A stretch of 47,281 bases of DNA from Caloramator proteoclasticus DSM 10124 (GTDB taxonomy: Bacteria; Bacillota; Clostridia; Clostridiales; Caloramatoraceae). The DNA lies in the NCBI RefSeq assembly GCF_900129265.1, contig NZ_FQVG01000014.1, positions 1 to 47,281 of the forward strand, in the 5' to 3' direction. Both the position numbers and the translations under genes were made by a program. The notes under the pieces were generated by a model. It made no database searches, was not told the origin of the DNA, and saw only the letters and a list, made by a program, of their open reading frames with translations. Positions 1 through 9,483 of this stretch are shown here, one piece after another (positions within the stretch are counted from its first letter, which is position 1; each line of letters opens with the position of its first letter).

Positions 1-13
1 GAGCTAAAGGCGC
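1..13 (-). tRNA. 5' end of a third tRNA, cut by the window edge (possibly tRNA-Arg)
   Basis: Read on the minus strand, the bases after the CCA end of tRNA-Gly continue as GCGCCTTTAGCTC. This is a typical acceptor stem, followed by the TTAGCTC start of a D-arm. The anticodon lies outside the window. Identity as Arg is a guess from the GCGCC acceptor start and the usual Pro-Gly-Arg order in clostridial clusters. Confidence 0.5.
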
Positions 14-19
14 ATATCT

Positions 20-93
20 TGGAGCGGGTGATGGGAATCGAACCCACACAACCAGCTTGGAAGGCTGGGACTCTACCATTGAGCTACACCCGC
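20..93 (-). tRNA. tRNA-Gly (anticodon TCC)
   Basis: The minus-strand transcript folds as a complete cloverleaf. Acceptor GCGGGTG pairs with CACCCGC, the D-arm carries AGCTCAATGGTAGAG, the anticodon loop is CTTCCAA (TCC at 59-61), and the T-arm has GGTTCGATTCC. The CCA end is encoded (20-22). It lies 3 nt downstream of tRNA-Pro in one transcript and reads GGA/GGN glycine codons. Confidence 0.96.
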
Positions 94-96
94 AAG

Positions 97-172
97 TGGT
101 CGGGGTGACAGGGATTGAACCTGCGACCTCATGGTCCCAAACCACGCGCGCTCCCATCTGCGCCACACCCCG
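97..172 (-). tRNA. tRNA-Pro (anticodon TGG)
   Basis: A complete cloverleaf on the minus strand: acceptor CGGGGTG/CACCCCG, anticodon loop TTTGGGA (TGG at 137-139), T-arm GGTTCAATCCC, encoded CCA at 97-99. It is the first gene of a tRNA operon transcribed from the promoter at 186-214. Confidence 0.96.
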
Positions 173-185
173 ACTGACATAATAA

Positions 186-214
186 AGTATAATACATAAA
201 AATAAATTCGTCAA
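186..214 (-). promoter_or_regulatory. Promoter of the tRNA operon
   Basis: On the minus strand TTGACG (209-214) is followed by a 17-nt AT-rich spacer and TATACT (186-191), a near-consensus vegetative promoter. The first tRNA base is 14 nt downstream of the -10 box, so the leader is very short. No terminator hairpin is seen between this promoter and the preceding yfcE-like gene. Confidence 0.8.
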
Positions 215-236
215 TACCCTTTTTTATGTTATTTTT

Positions 237-719
237 TTACTCTATCGTAAATCTTAAGGTATTAACCTCTACTTCTCCATCTTCACTAATATTAAGGACT
301 GCTGCACCTGGCATACCATCCCTTGGTCTTGATGTGCTTCCTGGATTTACAAATAAAACATCTCCTTCTCTGTCTATCCTTTGTACGTGGGTATGTCCAT
401 ATAAAACAATATCCACCTTTTCCTCAAGAGCCTTTAAATAAAGCTTTAATATATTATAATAAACATCATATCGGTGGCCGTGTACCAATAATATTTTCTT
501 ACCACACAATTCTATTATCTTTTCATATTTCACATCCTTACCATAATCGTTGTTACCACATATATATTCTATTGGTTTTTTATATTTCTCATTGACCTTA
601 ATAATATCATTAAAATGATCCCCAAGATGAACTATCATATCAAACTCCCCTATCTTACTTAAAGCTCTATCAAGGGAGTATAAATTTCCGTGAGAATCAC
701 TGACCACTGCAATCTTCAA
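237..719 (-). CDS. YfcE/MJ0936-family metallophosphoesterase
   Basis: A 160-aa cytoplasmic phosphodiesterase of the calcineurin-like YfcE/MJ0936 family; the physiological substrate is unknown. All metal-binding motifs are present in order: DSH (residues 8-10), GDH (33-35), GNND (55-58), HGH (80-82) and GHTH (108-111). It ends with the family's NPGS and RP segments. The start is TTG at 719, with GGGGGG 7 nt upstream. It is the last gene of the operon with the AIR-synthase-like gene, rph and rdgB, 12 nt after the rdgB stop. Confidence 0.9.
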   Translation of the reverse strand: MKIAVVSDSHGNLYSLDRALSKIGEFDMIVHLGDHFNDIIKVNEKYKKPIEYICGNNDYGKDVKYEKIIELCGKKILLVHGHRYDVYYNILKLYLKALEEKVDIVLYGHTHVQRIDREGDVLFVNPGSTSRPRDGMPGAAVLNISEDGEVEVNTLRFTIE

Positions 720-731
720 AATATTTCCCCC

Positions 732-1334
732 CTATGACCTATTTGCAAAATAATCTTCTAAAAGCTCCTTTAAATTATCTAATGCCCTTGCTCTATGACT
801 AATCTTATTTTTTTCTTCCTCTGAAAGTTCTGCAAAGGTTTTATTTATCTCAGGAACTATAAACAGCGGATCATATCCAAAGCCATTATTTCCTCTTTTA
901 TACCTTGAGATAACTCCCTCAACGGTACCTACTGATTTTATTACTTCTCCATCTTTTGTTATAAGAATCATTGTACAAACAAATCTTGCACCTCTATCTT
1001 TATCGTCCACATCTTCTAACAACTTTAATAATTTTTCATTATTCTTGTCATAATTACATTCTTCACCCGCAAACCTTGCAGAATATACACCAGGAGCATT
1101 ATCTAATGCATATACCTCAAGGCCTGAATCATCTGCAAGCACTGCCTCCCCTGTTAAATCGTGTATTGTCTTTGCCTTCTTATATGCATTTTCCTCAAAG
1201 GTTTTCCCATCCTCTACAACTTCAACGTCAATTCCCGCATCCTTTAATGATACAATTTCTAATCCAAGTGGCTTTAGTATGTCCTTAATTTCCTTAACCT
1301 TATGATTGTTGTTGCTCGCTACTATTAACCTCAT
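732..1334 (-). CDS. rdgB: XTP/dITP diphosphatase (RdgB/HAM1 family)
   Basis: A 200-aa house-cleaning pyrophosphatase that hydrolyses XTP, dITP and ITP to monophosphates and keeps deaminated purines out of DNA and RNA. The N-terminal [10 protein letters not shown] (7-16), the metal/active-site DDSG (68-71) with the following [14 protein letters not shown], and a GFGYDPLF motif near residue 150 are all typical. Length is normal. The 5' end overlaps the end of rph by 35 nt in another frame, which implies translational coupling. The rph-rdgB-yfcE order is common in Clostridia. Confidence 0.96.
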   Translation of the reverse strand: MRLIVASNNNHKVKEIKDILKPLGLEIVSLKDAGIDVEVVEDGKTFEENAYKKAKTIHDLTGEAVLADDSGLEVYALDNAPGVYSARFAGEECNYDKNNEKLLKLLEDVDDKDRGARFVCTMILITKDGEVIKSVGTVEGVISRYKRGNNGFGYDPLFIVPEINKTFAELSEEEKNKISHRARALDNLKELLEDYFANRS

Positions 1335-2085
1335 CTTCAGTCTCCCTTCTCTCTCCTACTCTAATACCATCTTCACCTAATACCTTCTTTTGTAACATAA
1401 AAATTTCATTAAGTCCTGCCTCTGCAAGTTCTAATAACTTTGTAAGTTCCTCCTTTGAAAATGGTCTATCTTCTCCTGTCCCCTGAATTTCTATGTACTC
1501 GTTCTTATCTGTCATAACAACATTCATATCAACCTTTGCACTTGAATCTTCTAAGTAGCATAAATCTATCATAGGTATATCGTCCACTATACCAACGCTT
1601 ATTGCTGCAACATAGTTTTTAATTGGATAAACTTCAAAATTTACTTCCTTATCAAGTTTATTTACAGCATCAACAAGTGCAATAAAGGCACCAGTTATTG
1701 AAGCTGTTCTTGTACCTCCATCTGCCTGTATAACATCGCAATCTATCCATATTGTTCTTTCTCCGATTGCCTTAAGGTCTACTACGGAACGCAAAGCCCT
1801 TCCTATAAGTCTTTGAATTTCAACAGTTCTTCCATCTAATTTGCCTTTGCTTGACTCCCTTGGTTTACGGGTTTGTGTTGACCTTGGAAGCATACCATAT
1901 TCACAAGTAATCCATCCTTCTCCTGTTCCCTTTAAAAATGGTGGAACCTTATCCTCAAAGGAAGCGGTACATATAACCTTTGTATCTCCAAACTCAACTA
2001 ATACAGAGCCCTCTGCGTATTTAGTATAGTTTCTTGTTATCTTTATTTCCCTCATTTGATTATACTCTCTTCCGTCTACTCTCAT
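1300..2085 (-). CDS. rph: Ribonuclease PH
   Basis: A 261-aa phosphorolytic 3'-5' exoribonuclease that trims tRNA 3' ends, active as a hexameric ring. Family blocks are present: an N-terminal RVDGRE, the GMLPRST segment, the arginine-rich [37 protein letters not shown], and a [13 protein letters not shown] carrying the metal-binding acidic residues. It is a little longer than the usual 240-255 aa; the tail ([12 protein letters not shown]) lies in the stretch shared with the rdgB start. It overlaps the upstream AIR-synthase-like gene by 4 nt. Confidence 0.96.
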   Translation of the reverse strand: MRVDGREYNQMREIKITRNYTKYAEGSVLVEFGDTKVICTASFEDKVPPFLKGTGEGWITCEYGMLPRSTQTRKPRESSKGKLDGRTVEIQRLIGRALRSVVDLKAIGERTIWIDCDVIQADGGTRTASITGAFIALVDAVNKLDKEVNFEVYPIKNYVAAISVGIVDDIPMIDLCYLEDSSAKVDMNVVMTDKNEYIEIQGTGEDRPFSKEELTKLLELAEAGLNEIFMLQKKVLGEDGIRVGERRETEDEVNSSEQQQS

Positions 2086-3077
2086 ATATTATCCTCCTTA
2101 ACTGAAGCTTTATAAATCTCATCCAAATATGGCTGTGTAAGCTTTTCAATTATATTATTTGATTCTAATATTCTATCATATTCAATAATTTTCCCTACAA
2201 CCTCTGCATTAATACCCTTCTCTTTAAGTTTTGTACAAAGGCCTACCCCGTCTTTACAGGTTATTACCATACTACCACTTGAAATCAGCCTATACGGATC
2301 TATATTAAATATTTCACATATTTTTTTAGTCTCCTCAAGTATAGGAATATTCTCCTTTATAATATAAATTCCCTTATTTGACGCCTCCGCTATCTCCCAA
2401 ATAGCACCTAATACGCCGCCCTCTGTAACGTCGTGCATTGCTGTCACGCCATATTCTACTGCAACTTCTGCTACTTTAACTACACTTATATCCTTAAGTA
2501 ATTTTTTAGCTCCTTCAATTATATCACCATCTAATTTATTTTTTAAATACTGTTCATATTCGTGGGCCAATATACTTGTTCCCTCAAGTCCTGCATATCC
2601 TGTTAAAACTACATCATCACCTACTTCTGCTCCACCTGTTTTAACAAATCTATCCTTTTTACCCTTTCCAATTGCAGTAACAGAAATTACAATTCTATTT
2701 ACAGCGTCTGTAACCTCTGTATGTCCCCCCAAAACATCTACACCGTGTCTTATGCAGGTTTCATTTATTTCTTCAACAATTCTTTTTATATTTTCTATTG
2801 ATTCTGTTGGTGGTATTAGCATTGTTATTAAAACACCTAATGGTTTTGTTCCAGATGATGCAATATCATTTAAATTTATGTTAACTGCAAGCTCACCTAT
2901 GTTTTTTGTGGCTGCAGTTATTGGGTCAGTAGTTAAAACACATACATCATCTCCAAAGCTTATTGCTGCACAGTCCTCCCCTAAACTTGGTCCTACTAAA
3001 ACCTCCCTATTTTTTATCTCAAATCTATTAAGTATAATCTCCTTTAAAACATCATTTGGTAACTTACCAATATCCAT
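2082..3077 (-). CDS. AIR-synthase-family protein (HypE/ThiL/PurM-like)
   Basis: 331 aa. The N-terminal half has the ATP/Mg-binding fold of the AIR synthase superfamily: GEDCA (33-37), TDP (50-52), [14 protein letters not shown] (66-79) and GGHTEV (117-122). The C-terminal half has DVTEGG and a HypE-like ISSGSMVIT. It is not the cluster's AIR synthase, since a true purM lies at 29588-30580. No other hydrogenase maturation gene is in view, so a HypE role is not supported. It is probably a kinase- or synthase-like enzyme of unknown substrate. First gene of the operon; ATG with AGGAGGGG 7 nt upstream. Confidence 0.85.
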   Translation of the reverse strand: MDIGKLPNDVLKEIILNRFEIKNREVLVGPSLGEDCAAISFGDDVCVLTTDPITAATKNIGELAVNINLNDIASSGTKPLGVLITMLIPPTESIENIKRIVEEINETCIRHGVDVLGGHTEVTDAVNRIVISVTAIGKGKKDRFVKTGGAEVGDDVVLTGYAGLEGTSILAHEYEQYLKNKLDGDIIEGAKKLLKDISVVKVAEVAVEYGVTAMHDVTEGGVLGAIWEIAEASNKGIYIIKENIPILEETKKICEIFNIDPYRLISSGSMVITCKDGVGLCTKLKEKGINAEVVGKIIEYDRILESNNIIEKLTQPYLDEIYKASVKEDNI

Positions 3078-3104
3078 AATATCCCCTCCTTGTTATCTTC
3101 TATA

Positions 3105-3134
3105 ATTATACATTTTATTCATATATATTTACAA
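3105..3134 (-). promoter_or_regulatory. Promoter of the AIR-synthase-like/rph/rdgB/yfcE operon
   Basis: On the minus strand TTGTAA (3129-3134), an 18-nt spacer and TATAAT (3105-3110) lie upstream of the 3077 start. The -10 is perfect and the -35 weak. Confidence 0.5.
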
Positions 3135-3213
3135 ATATTTTTTAAATATAGTCACTTAACCTGTCCACTATTCATAATATATTTACTAAAGAATATAAAC
3201 TGGTGGTGTATTA

Positions 3214-4587
3214 ATGGAGGAGAATAATAATTTATTACAACAAATCAGCAATATATATATTGAACTAAAAAAATTCAGCGAGATAAATGTACTTAACACT
3301 ATTATTTTGTCAGGTTCCGGTATTTTGATAAAGGAAGATGACAAAACAATTGAAAAAATATATAGACACTCGGATGGAAAACTACACGAACTATTCGACA
3401 ATGCTATACCAATTCAATGCATTTATAAAAAGGCAAAACCAATTTTTATGACTCCAACAGATGAATATGTCAATTTTGGAATATATATGTGGGATATCTC
3501 AAGTTTCAATAAGGTTATAAAGGTTGAAGCACAATGCTATGCTATTTTATCTATGCTTAAATTAGCAGAAAAATATAAAGATTCGCGTCCTTATCTTTCT
3601 CAAATTCTTATTTATTACTCCTCCCTTTTTTATGATTTTTTGGTTAGTTTTATGCGAGATGAAACTGGTCTTTTTATAGATGTTAAAAATAAAACTAAAA
3701 ATAGCGACGAAAAAATAAGTATCAAACCTAATAAATCAAACTATAAGCTTTCAGATCAAATACTTGTTTACCTCAGCCTACTATATTTAAATAAAATGTA
3801 TAATGATGAAATATATAAAAAGTATGCAAAGGACTTAAATATTGAGAGATACCCTGCTGAATTAAATAGTATACTTAATTTTATTTCTGATTCTATAGAA
3901 GCTGCACTATCACTTCCATCAAGGCAGTTATCACAGTTTATAGATATATTATATGAATGTAGCAAATTAGATAAAGAATCAGAAAACACAGAAATGTATA
4001 GGGAATTTATTGCTCTTTTATGTGATGAAATTATAAACAGAATTAAGGCAAGCGGCGAAGTGGAAAAGGGCGAAAATAATTTCGAGCCTGTCTCCTTCTA
4101 CACTAATTTAAGATGTGCAAATGCACTTTTTGAAGGTTATTTATCTACAGGTATTGATAAATTCTTAGATGCTTCAAATAAAATAATTAAATATATTTCT
4201 TCTTATTATAATAACGACCTTGCTTTATATATACGTGACTATGATAATAAGATAAGCATTTCAATAAGAGACATTGCAGAAATGTTTAAACTATTTAATT
4301 ACCAATATATAATCAATAAAGATTTTGACTCTCTAAATAGATTAAATAAAACATATTATAACGTTATAAAGCCATCAGGTGTTATGCAAAATGATATGCT
4401 AATCACAGATGAAATTGAAGACATATTTGATAATATGAAGGTAAGCACAAAGCCTCCTGTTTTTCTAAAAAGCTTTAGAATAAACTCTAAAAACAGTATT
4501 CAAATAAAGGCTTCTAAATATGTTAATACTCAATACTCACTATATAGCTCATACGTCTTTTTAAATTTAGAGAAACCTTCTGATTAA
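3214..4587 (+). CDS. Uncharacterised 457-aa protein
   Basis: I do not recognise a family. It is a soluble protein without signal peptide or membrane segment, rich in Ile, Asn, Tyr and Lys. The predicted character is mostly helical, with repeated amphipathic helix pairs. The stretch at about residues 290-330 (SFYTNLRCANALFEGYL) resembles helices of alpha/alpha-toroid folds (YyaL or epimerase type), but that is only an impression. The start is ATG at 3214, with a weak GGTGGTG upstream. It stands alone against the minus-strand genes on its left, and a 49-aa Cys protein follows 45 nt later, possibly co-transcribed. Confidence 0.75.
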   Translation: MEENNNLLQQISNIYIELKKFSEINVLNTIILSGSGILIKEDDKTIEKIYRHSDGKLHELFDNAIPIQCIYKKAKPIFMTPTDEYVNFGIYMWDISSFNKVIKVEAQCYAILSMLKLAEKYKDSRPYLSQILIYYSSLFYDFLVSFMRDETGLFIDVKNKTKNSDEKISIKPNKSNYKLSDQILVYLSLLYLNKMYNDEIYKKYAKDLNIERYPAELNSILNFISDSIEAALSLPSRQLSQFIDILYECSKLDKESENTEMYREFIALLCDEIINRIKASGEVEKGENNFEPVSFYTNLRCANALFEGYLSTGIDKFLDASNKIIKYISSYYNNDLALYIRDYDNKISISIRDIAEMFKLFNYQYIINKDFDSLNRLNKTYYNVIKPSGVMQNDMLITDEIEDIFDNMKVSTKPPVFLKSFRINSKNSIQIKASKYVNTQYSLYSSYVFLNLEKPSD

Positions 4588-4632
4588 AAAATAATTATAT
4601 GAACCATACTAAAGTTAAGGAGGGGATTATTT

Positions 4633-4782
4633 ATGACAAATATTAACTGTTCTGCAAATTGCGTACACGAAAAAAACGGTAAATGTACACTTAACCATAT
4701 CAGCGTTATTGTAAACGCAATTGGTCACGGTACTGATTGTGCCTACTACACACCAAGAAAAGAGACTCCTCCTGAAAAATAA
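4633..4782 (+). CDS. DUF1540-like small Cys protein (49 aa)
   Basis: A 49-residue ORF with an excellent SD (AAGGAGGGG at 4617-4625, 7 nt before ATG). It begins MTNINCSANCVHEKNGKC and has four cysteines at 6, 10, 18 and 36 (C-x3-C-x7-C-x17-C). Many Clostridia encode similar small proteins, usually called DUF1540 or misnamed hydroxymyristoyl-ACP dehydratase. The spacing suggests metal binding or disulfides; the function is unknown. It ends directly in the terminator at 4782-4806. Confidence 0.8.
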   Translation: MTNINCSANCVHEKNGKCTLNHISVIVNAIGHGTDCAYYTPRKETPPEK

Positions 4783-4806
4783 AAAGCCCACATTACGTGG
4801 GCTTTT
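4782..4806. terminator. Bidirectional terminator between the 49-aa gene and oppA
   Basis: AAAAGCCCAC and GTGGGCTTTT form a perfect 10-bp stem with the 5-nt loop ATTAC. It has U-runs in both directions, so it can end the plus-strand unit and the opp operon (oppA stop at 4810). Confidence 0.9.
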
Positions 4807-4809
4807 ATA

Positions 4810-6462
4810 TTACTTTTGAACATATGCTCTATCAAAGTAAACAAATCCAAGTGGTGACTTATGAACGTCCTTTACATAATCCTTCATACACACAACGTTT
4901 ACATAGTAGTATAATGGAATTATTGGCATATCGTTCATAAGAATGTCTTCTGCTTCGTGTAGTAATTGAATTCTCTTAACTGGGTCAGATTCTCTCTTTG
5001 CAGCATCAACCTTCTTGTCATATTCTGGATTATTATATCCTGCATCATTTTGTCCGCTCTTTGAAGTCCACATATCAAGTAATGTCATTGGATCATTATA
5101 GTCTCCTATCCAACCGTGTCTTGCAATTAGATACTCCTTCTTATTTCTTGTTGATTGGAATACCTTCCATTCTTGGTTAGCAAGTTCAACATCTATTCCT
5201 AAATTTTCCTTCCACATAGCTTGAATTGCTTGTGCTATATTTTGATGTCCGGCACTTGTATTGTACATAACAGTTATCTTTGGGAATCCCTTTCCATCTG
5301 GATATCCAGCTTCAGCAAGTAGTCTCTTTGCTTCTTGTACATCACCTTCAGCCTTGTAGTAATCCTTATTCTTAAAGTCCTTTCCATCAGCCATTATTAT
5401 ACCACTTGGTACAAATGATGTAGCAGGTTGTTGACCAGCCTTTGTAACTGTCTCAATTAAAGCCTTTCTGTCAATTGCAAGTGTTAATGCCTTTCTTACT
5501 CTAACATCCTTTAGAGCCTTTGCAGCTGCTGCATCTATCTTATCTGCATTATCAGTTAAATTAATTACATAGAAGTATGTTCCAAGATATGGATATTTCT
5601 TAGCTACTCCTTGGCTTAATAGTGTTGGAATTTGTTGTGTTGGTGGTGATTCAATAAAATCTAATTCTCCTTGTTGGAAGGATGTTAATGCAGTATTTTG
5701 GTCATCAATCATTCTAATTTCTATTCTATCTAACTTAACGTTTGCTGCATCAAAATAGTTTGGATTCTTTTCAAGAATTAATGCTTCTTTTATTTTCCAT
5801 TCCTTTAGCTTGAATGGACCGTTTCCTATGTATGTTTCTGGATTAGTTGCCCATTTTTCCTTATCCTTTTCAACTATATCCTGTCTTACAGGCATATAAG
5901 TTGGGAATGCAGTAAGTGATAGGAAATATGGTGTTGGATACTCAAGATTTACTTCAAGTGTATAATCATCAAGTGCCTTAACTCCTACATCTTCTGCCTT
6001 TCCATTGCCAGTATTGTAAGCTTCAGCATTCTTTAGGTAGTATAATTGATAAGCATATTCTGCTGCTGTCTCTGGAGCAAGAGCTCTCTTCCAAGCATAT
6101 TCAAAATCCTTAGCAGTAACTGGCTTTCCATCTGACCACTTAACATCTTTTCTTAAATAGAACTTATAAGTCATTCCATCTGCTGAAACATCCCACTTTT
6201 CTGCAACACCTGGAACTGGTTGGTCTTTTGCATCAAGTCTTGTTAGTCCAACAAATGTGTTAACAATTACAGTTGCACCATCTACTGCACTATTTAGTGC
6301 TGGGTCAAGTGTCTTAGGCTCTGAACCTAAGTTGTACTTAATTACTTGTTCTGCCTTCTTTTCGCCTTCTTTGCCTGACTTAGCACAGCCTGCAAACAGT
6401 GATACTGAAAGCACAGCTGTTAATGCTAATGTCAAAAACTTAGCTGCTTTCTTCCTTAACAT
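4810..6462 (-). CDS. oppA: Oligopeptide ABC transporter substrate-binding lipoprotein
   Basis: A 550-aa peptide-binding protein of SBP family 5 (OppA/DppA). A lipoprotein signal peptide with lipobox FAGC places the anchor cysteine at residue 26. The mature part has the family hallmarks LGSEPKTLDPA, YKFYLRKDVKWSDGKPVTAKDF and YIGNGPFKLKEW. It captures peptides outside the membrane and delivers them to OppBC. It is the last gene of oppBCDFA, separated from oppF by 73 nt that contain a stable hairpin. Start ATG with AGGGGAGGA just upstream. Confidence 0.95.
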   Translation of the reverse strand: MLRKKAAKFLTLALTAVLSVSLFAGCAKSGKEGEKKAEQVIKYNLGSEPKTLDPALNSAVDGATVIVNTFVGLTRLDAKDQPVPGVAEKWDVSADGMTYKFYLRKDVKWSDGKPVTAKDFEYAWKRALAPETAAEYAYQLYYLKNAEAYNTGNGKAEDVGVKALDDYTLEVNLEYPTPYFLSLTAFPTYMPVRQDIVEKDKEKWATNPETYIGNGPFKLKEWKIKEALILEKNPNYFDAANVKLDRIEIRMIDDQNTALTSFQQGELDFIESPPTQQIPTLLSQGVAKKYPYLGTYFYVINLTDNADKIDAAAAKALKDVRVRKALTLAIDRKALIETVTKAGQQPATSFVPSGIIMADGKDFKNKDYYKAEGDVQEAKRLLAEAGYPDGKGFPKITVMYNTSAGHQNIAQAIQAMWKENLGIDVELANQEWKVFQSTRNKKEYLIARHGWIGDYNDPMTLLDMWTSKSGQNDAGYNNPEYDKKVDAAKRESDPVKRIQLLHEAEDILMNDMPIIPLYYYVNVVCMKDYVKDVHKSPLGFVYFDRAYVQK

Positions 6463-6506
6463 CTCAATTCCTCCCCTTTAATATAGTTTAATATAATTTT
6501 ATTATG

Positions 6507-6532
6507 TTTCGGCAGCATTTATGCCGCCGAAA
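6507..6532 (-). promoter_or_regulatory. Hairpin between oppF and oppA
   Basis: TTTCGGC (6507-6513) pairs with GCCGAAA (6526-6532), and inside it GCAT pairs with ATGC; one base pair is mismatched. On the transcribed strand it is followed by CATAATAAAATT rather than a U-run, so it is a poor terminator. It could be a processing or stability hairpin that adjusts binding protein relative to membrane complex. Confidence 0.6.
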
Positions 6533-6535
6533 TTA

Positions 6536-7507
6536 TTAATATAAATGACAGGCAACAAAATGTCCTCCACCCATATCCTTAAACACAGGTTCTTGTTCGC
6601 TGCATATTGGTTTTGCATATCTACATCTATTCTTAAACCTACATCCAGGTGGTGGGTCTATTGGTGATGGGATTTCTCCCTCAAGAACTATTCTCTTCTT
6701 CTTTGCTGACTCATCTGGGTCTGGTATTGGTATTGCTGAAAGCAATGCTTGTGTATATGGATGTAGTGGTTTTGTATAAAGTTCATTACTGTCTGCAAGT
6801 TCAACTAACTTACCAAGATACATAACCCCAACTCTATTAGATATGTGCTTAACCATCGATAAATCGTGTGCTATAAATAGGTAAGTTAGTCCTAAATCTG
6901 ACTGTAAATCCTCAAGCATATTTACAACCTGTGCTTGAATTGAAACGTCAAGTGCTGATATAGGCTCGTCACATATTATAAACTCTGGTTGAACTGCAAG
7001 TGCTCTTGCTATACCAATTCTCTGTCTTTGACCACCTGAGAATTCGTGTGGATATCTACTTGCGTGTTCGCTGTTTAATCCTACTCTATTTAACAGATAT
7101 TGTATTCTCTCTTCCCTTTCCTTTGGTCCCATAAGCTTATGAACATCTATTGCCTCTCCAATAATATCACCAACTGTCATTCTTGGGTCAAGAGAAGCAT
7201 ATGGATCTTGGAATATCATCTGCATCTTTTTTCTATACTCTAACATTTGTTTATCACTAAACTTTGCGATATCAACACCATCATAAATTATTTGGCCATC
7301 TGTTGGTTCATATAGCTTTATTATTGTTCTACCACAGGTAGTCTTTCCACAGCCTGATTCGCCAACAAGTCCTAAAGTTTCTCCCTTATTTATAGTAAAG
7401 GAAACATTATCAACTGCCTTTAGGTAGTGAGCTGTTTTGTTAAATAAACCTTTTTTAATAGGAAAGTATTTCTTTAAATTTTTAATCTCTAAAAGAGGCT
7501 TATTCAT
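6536..7507 (-). CDS. oppF: Oligopeptide ABC transporter ATPase OppF
   Basis: 323 aa. Walker [10 protein letters not shown] (49-57), Q-loop [10 protein letters not shown], signature FSGGQRQR (156-163), Walker B IICDEP (177-182) and H-loop AHDLS are all present. The C-terminal oligopeptide-transporter domain has the Cys-rich [16 protein letters not shown]. It pairs with OppD to drive peptide import through OppBC. Its ATG shares one base with the oppD stop (TAATG), which implies coupled translation. Confidence 0.95.
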   Translation of the reverse strand: MNKPLLEIKNLKKYFPIKKGLFNKTAHYLKAVDNVSFTINKGETLGLVGESGCGKTTCGRTIIKLYEPTDGQIIYDGVDIAKFSDKQMLEYRKKMQMIFQDPYASLDPRMTVGDIIGEAIDVHKLMGPKEREERIQYLLNRVGLNSEHASRYPHEFSGGQRQRIGIARALAVQPEFIICDEPISALDVSIQAQVVNMLEDLQSDLGLTYLFIAHDLSMVKHISNRVGVMYLGKLVELADSNELYTKPLHPYTQALLSAIPIPDPDESAKKKRIVLEGEIPSPIDPPPGCRFKNRCRYAKPICSEQEPVFKDMGGGHFVACHLY

Positions 7508-8517
7508 TATAGGTCCCCCCTTCTTATAGGTGCTTCAACCTTTGGTGCATCCTTATGATTTAACCAGCACGCTGCTTTATGTCCTTCTCCTATTTCAAAT
7601 AAAGGAGGCCTTTGTGTCATACAAATTCTCATTGCATATTGACATCTTGGTGCAAATGGACAACCTGCAGGTGGTTTTAAAAGATCTGGTGGTTGACCAT
7701 CTATTGGTTTAAGTCTCTCCTTAACAAGATTCTTTGGGTTTGGTACGCTGTTTAAAAGTCCCCAAGTATATGGGTGTTTTGGATTATAGAATATATCCCT
7801 TGTAGTACCTGTTTCTGCAATAAGTCCACCATACATTACATTTATTCTGCTGCATAGGTCTGCAACAACTCCAAGGTCGTGAGTTATTAATATAATAGAT
7901 GTATTTATTTTTTGTTTTAAATCCTTCATTAATTCCAAAATTTGTGCTTGTATTGTAACATCAAGAGCTGTTGTTGGTTCGTCTGCAATAAGAAGCTTTG
8001 GTTCACAGGCAAGTGCCATTGCTATCATAACTCTCTGTCTCATACCACCTGAAAATTCGTGTGGATATTGACTCATTCTGCTCTTTGGGCTTGGTATTCC
8101 AACAAGCTCCAACATATGAACAGCTCTATTAAATGCTTCTTCCTTTGACATCTTTTTATGTTTTATAAGTGGTTCCATTAATTGGTCGCCAACTGTTAAA
8201 ACTGGATTTAATGATGTCATTGGATCTTGAAATATCATTCCTATTTCATTTCCTCTAACCTTTTGCATTTCATTTTCAGGAAGTTTTGCTAAGTCCCTTC
8301 CTTCAAATAGAATTTCTCCTTCCACTATCTTACCATTATCTGCTAAAAGTCTCATAACAGACATCATAGTAATACTCTTACCACTACCTGATTCACCAAC
8401 TATACCTATAGCTTCACCTTTATCTAAATGAAAACTAACTCCTCTTACAGCTTGAACTTCTCCTACGTGTGTAAAAAATGAAGTTCTTAAATTTTTTATT
8501 TCAAGCAATCTTTCCAT
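7507..8517 (-). CDS. oppD: Oligopeptide ABC transporter ATPase OppD
   Basis: 336 aa. Walker A GESGSGKS (41-48), signature FSGGMRQR (155-162), Walker B LLIADEP (175-181) and THDLG are intact. The C-terminal PAGCPFAPRCQYAMRIC motif is the cysteine cluster seen in OppD/DppD proteins. Lies 15 nt after oppC and touches oppF; the two ATPases are expected to form the heterodimeric motor. Confidence 0.95.
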   Translation of the reverse strand: MERLLEIKNLRTSFFTHVGEVQAVRGVSFHLDKGEAIGIVGESGSGKSITMMSVMRLLADNGKIVEGEILFEGRDLAKLPENEMQKVRGNEIGMIFQDPMTSLNPVLTVGDQLMEPLIKHKKMSKEEAFNRAVHMLELVGIPSPKSRMSQYPHEFSGGMRQRVMIAMALACEPKLLIADEPTTALDVTIQAQILELMKDLKQKINTSIILITHDLGVVADLCSRINVMYGGLIAETGTTRDIFYNPKHPYTWGLLNSVPNPKNLVKERLKPIDGQPPDLLKPPAGCPFAPRCQYAMRICMTQRPPLFEIGEGHKAACWLNHKDAPKVEAPIRRGDL

Positions 8518-8532
8518 TATGTTACCCCCTAA

Positions 8533-9471
8533 CTACTTACGCATCTTTGGATCCAGAGCGTCTCTTAGACCATCTCCAAGGAAATTAAAGGCAAGTATTG
8601 TAAGTGAAATTGCAAGTGCTGGGAACAATAATTGGTATGGATAAACTTGCAATCCTTCCAATGCTTCTGATGCTAATGTTCCCCAGGATGCCTTTGGAAC
8701 TGAAACTCCAAGCCCTATAAAACTTAAGAAGGATTCTGTAAATATAGCTGATGGAACTGATAGCGTAAGTGTTACTATTATTGGTCCCATACTGTTTGGT
8801 ATTAAGTGTCTAAGTAGTATTCTTGCGTTGCTTGCACCAAGGGTTCTTGCTGCAAGTACAAATTCCTGTTGCTTTAATGAAAGAATCTGTGCTCTAACAA
8901 TTCTTGCCATTGAAAGCCAATATGCTATTGCAAGAGCTACAAGTATACTTCCAAGTCCTGGTTTAAATATAAGCATAAGTAGAATTACATATATCATCAT
9001 TGGAATTGAGTAAAGTATATCTACTATTCTCATCATTATAAGGTCAACTTTTCCTCCAAAGTAACCTGATATACCTCCGTATAGAACTCCAATAACAAGG
9101 TTTAGCACGCTTGCTGCATAGCCAACTGTTAAGGAGATTCTTGCACCATAAAGTACTCTTACAAATATATCTCTACCAAACATATCTGTTCCAAACCAAA
9201 ACTTTGAATTTGGAGGTTGGTTTGAGTATTTGTAGTTTTGTGTTGCATAATCTATACCTCTAAACATCTTAACAAGTGGTGGTCCTACTATTGCTAAAAG
9301 TGTTATGAATAAAACAAAATATAAACCAAACATTGCAAGCTTATTTTGTTTTAATCTTCTCCAAGCATCCTGCCAATATGTTTCACTTGGTCTTACAATT
9401 GTATTTAAATCCTTTTCACTCTCAGGAACTCTTTCAAACATATCCTTAGTTATATCCATATTTATATCCAT
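8533..9471 (-). CDS. oppC: Oligopeptide ABC transporter permease OppC
   Basis: 312 aa. A cytoplasmic N-terminus carrying the OppC N-domain (WQDAWRRLKQNKLAMFGL), then six predicted TM helices. The BPD_transp_1 EAA loop is LAARTLGASNARILLRHLIPN, and the HWFGTD-like segment reads FWFGTDMFGRD. It forms the inner-membrane pore with OppB. Start ATG with AGGGGTGAT upstream, 12 nt after the oppB stop. Confidence 0.95.
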   Translation of the reverse strand: MDINMDITKDMFERVPESEKDLNTIVRPSETYWQDAWRRLKQNKLAMFGLYFVLFITLLAIVGPPLVKMFRGIDYATQNYKYSNQPPNSKFWFGTDMFGRDIFVRVLYGARISLTVGYAASVLNLVIGVLYGGISGYFGGKVDLIMMRIVDILYSIPMMIYVILLMLIFKPGLGSILVALAIAYWLSMARIVRAQILSLKQQEFVLAARTLGASNARILLRHLIPNSMGPIIVTLTLSVPSAIFTESFLSFIGLGVSVPKASWGTLASEALEGLQVYPYQLLFPALAISLTILAFNFLGDGLRDALDPKMRK

Positions 9472-9483
9472 CTATATCACCCC

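Noticed and set aside
2082-3077. Calling this gene hypE or purM
   Set aside because: No hydrogenase or hyp genes are nearby and a genuine purM is at 29588-30580; only the superfamily can be supported.
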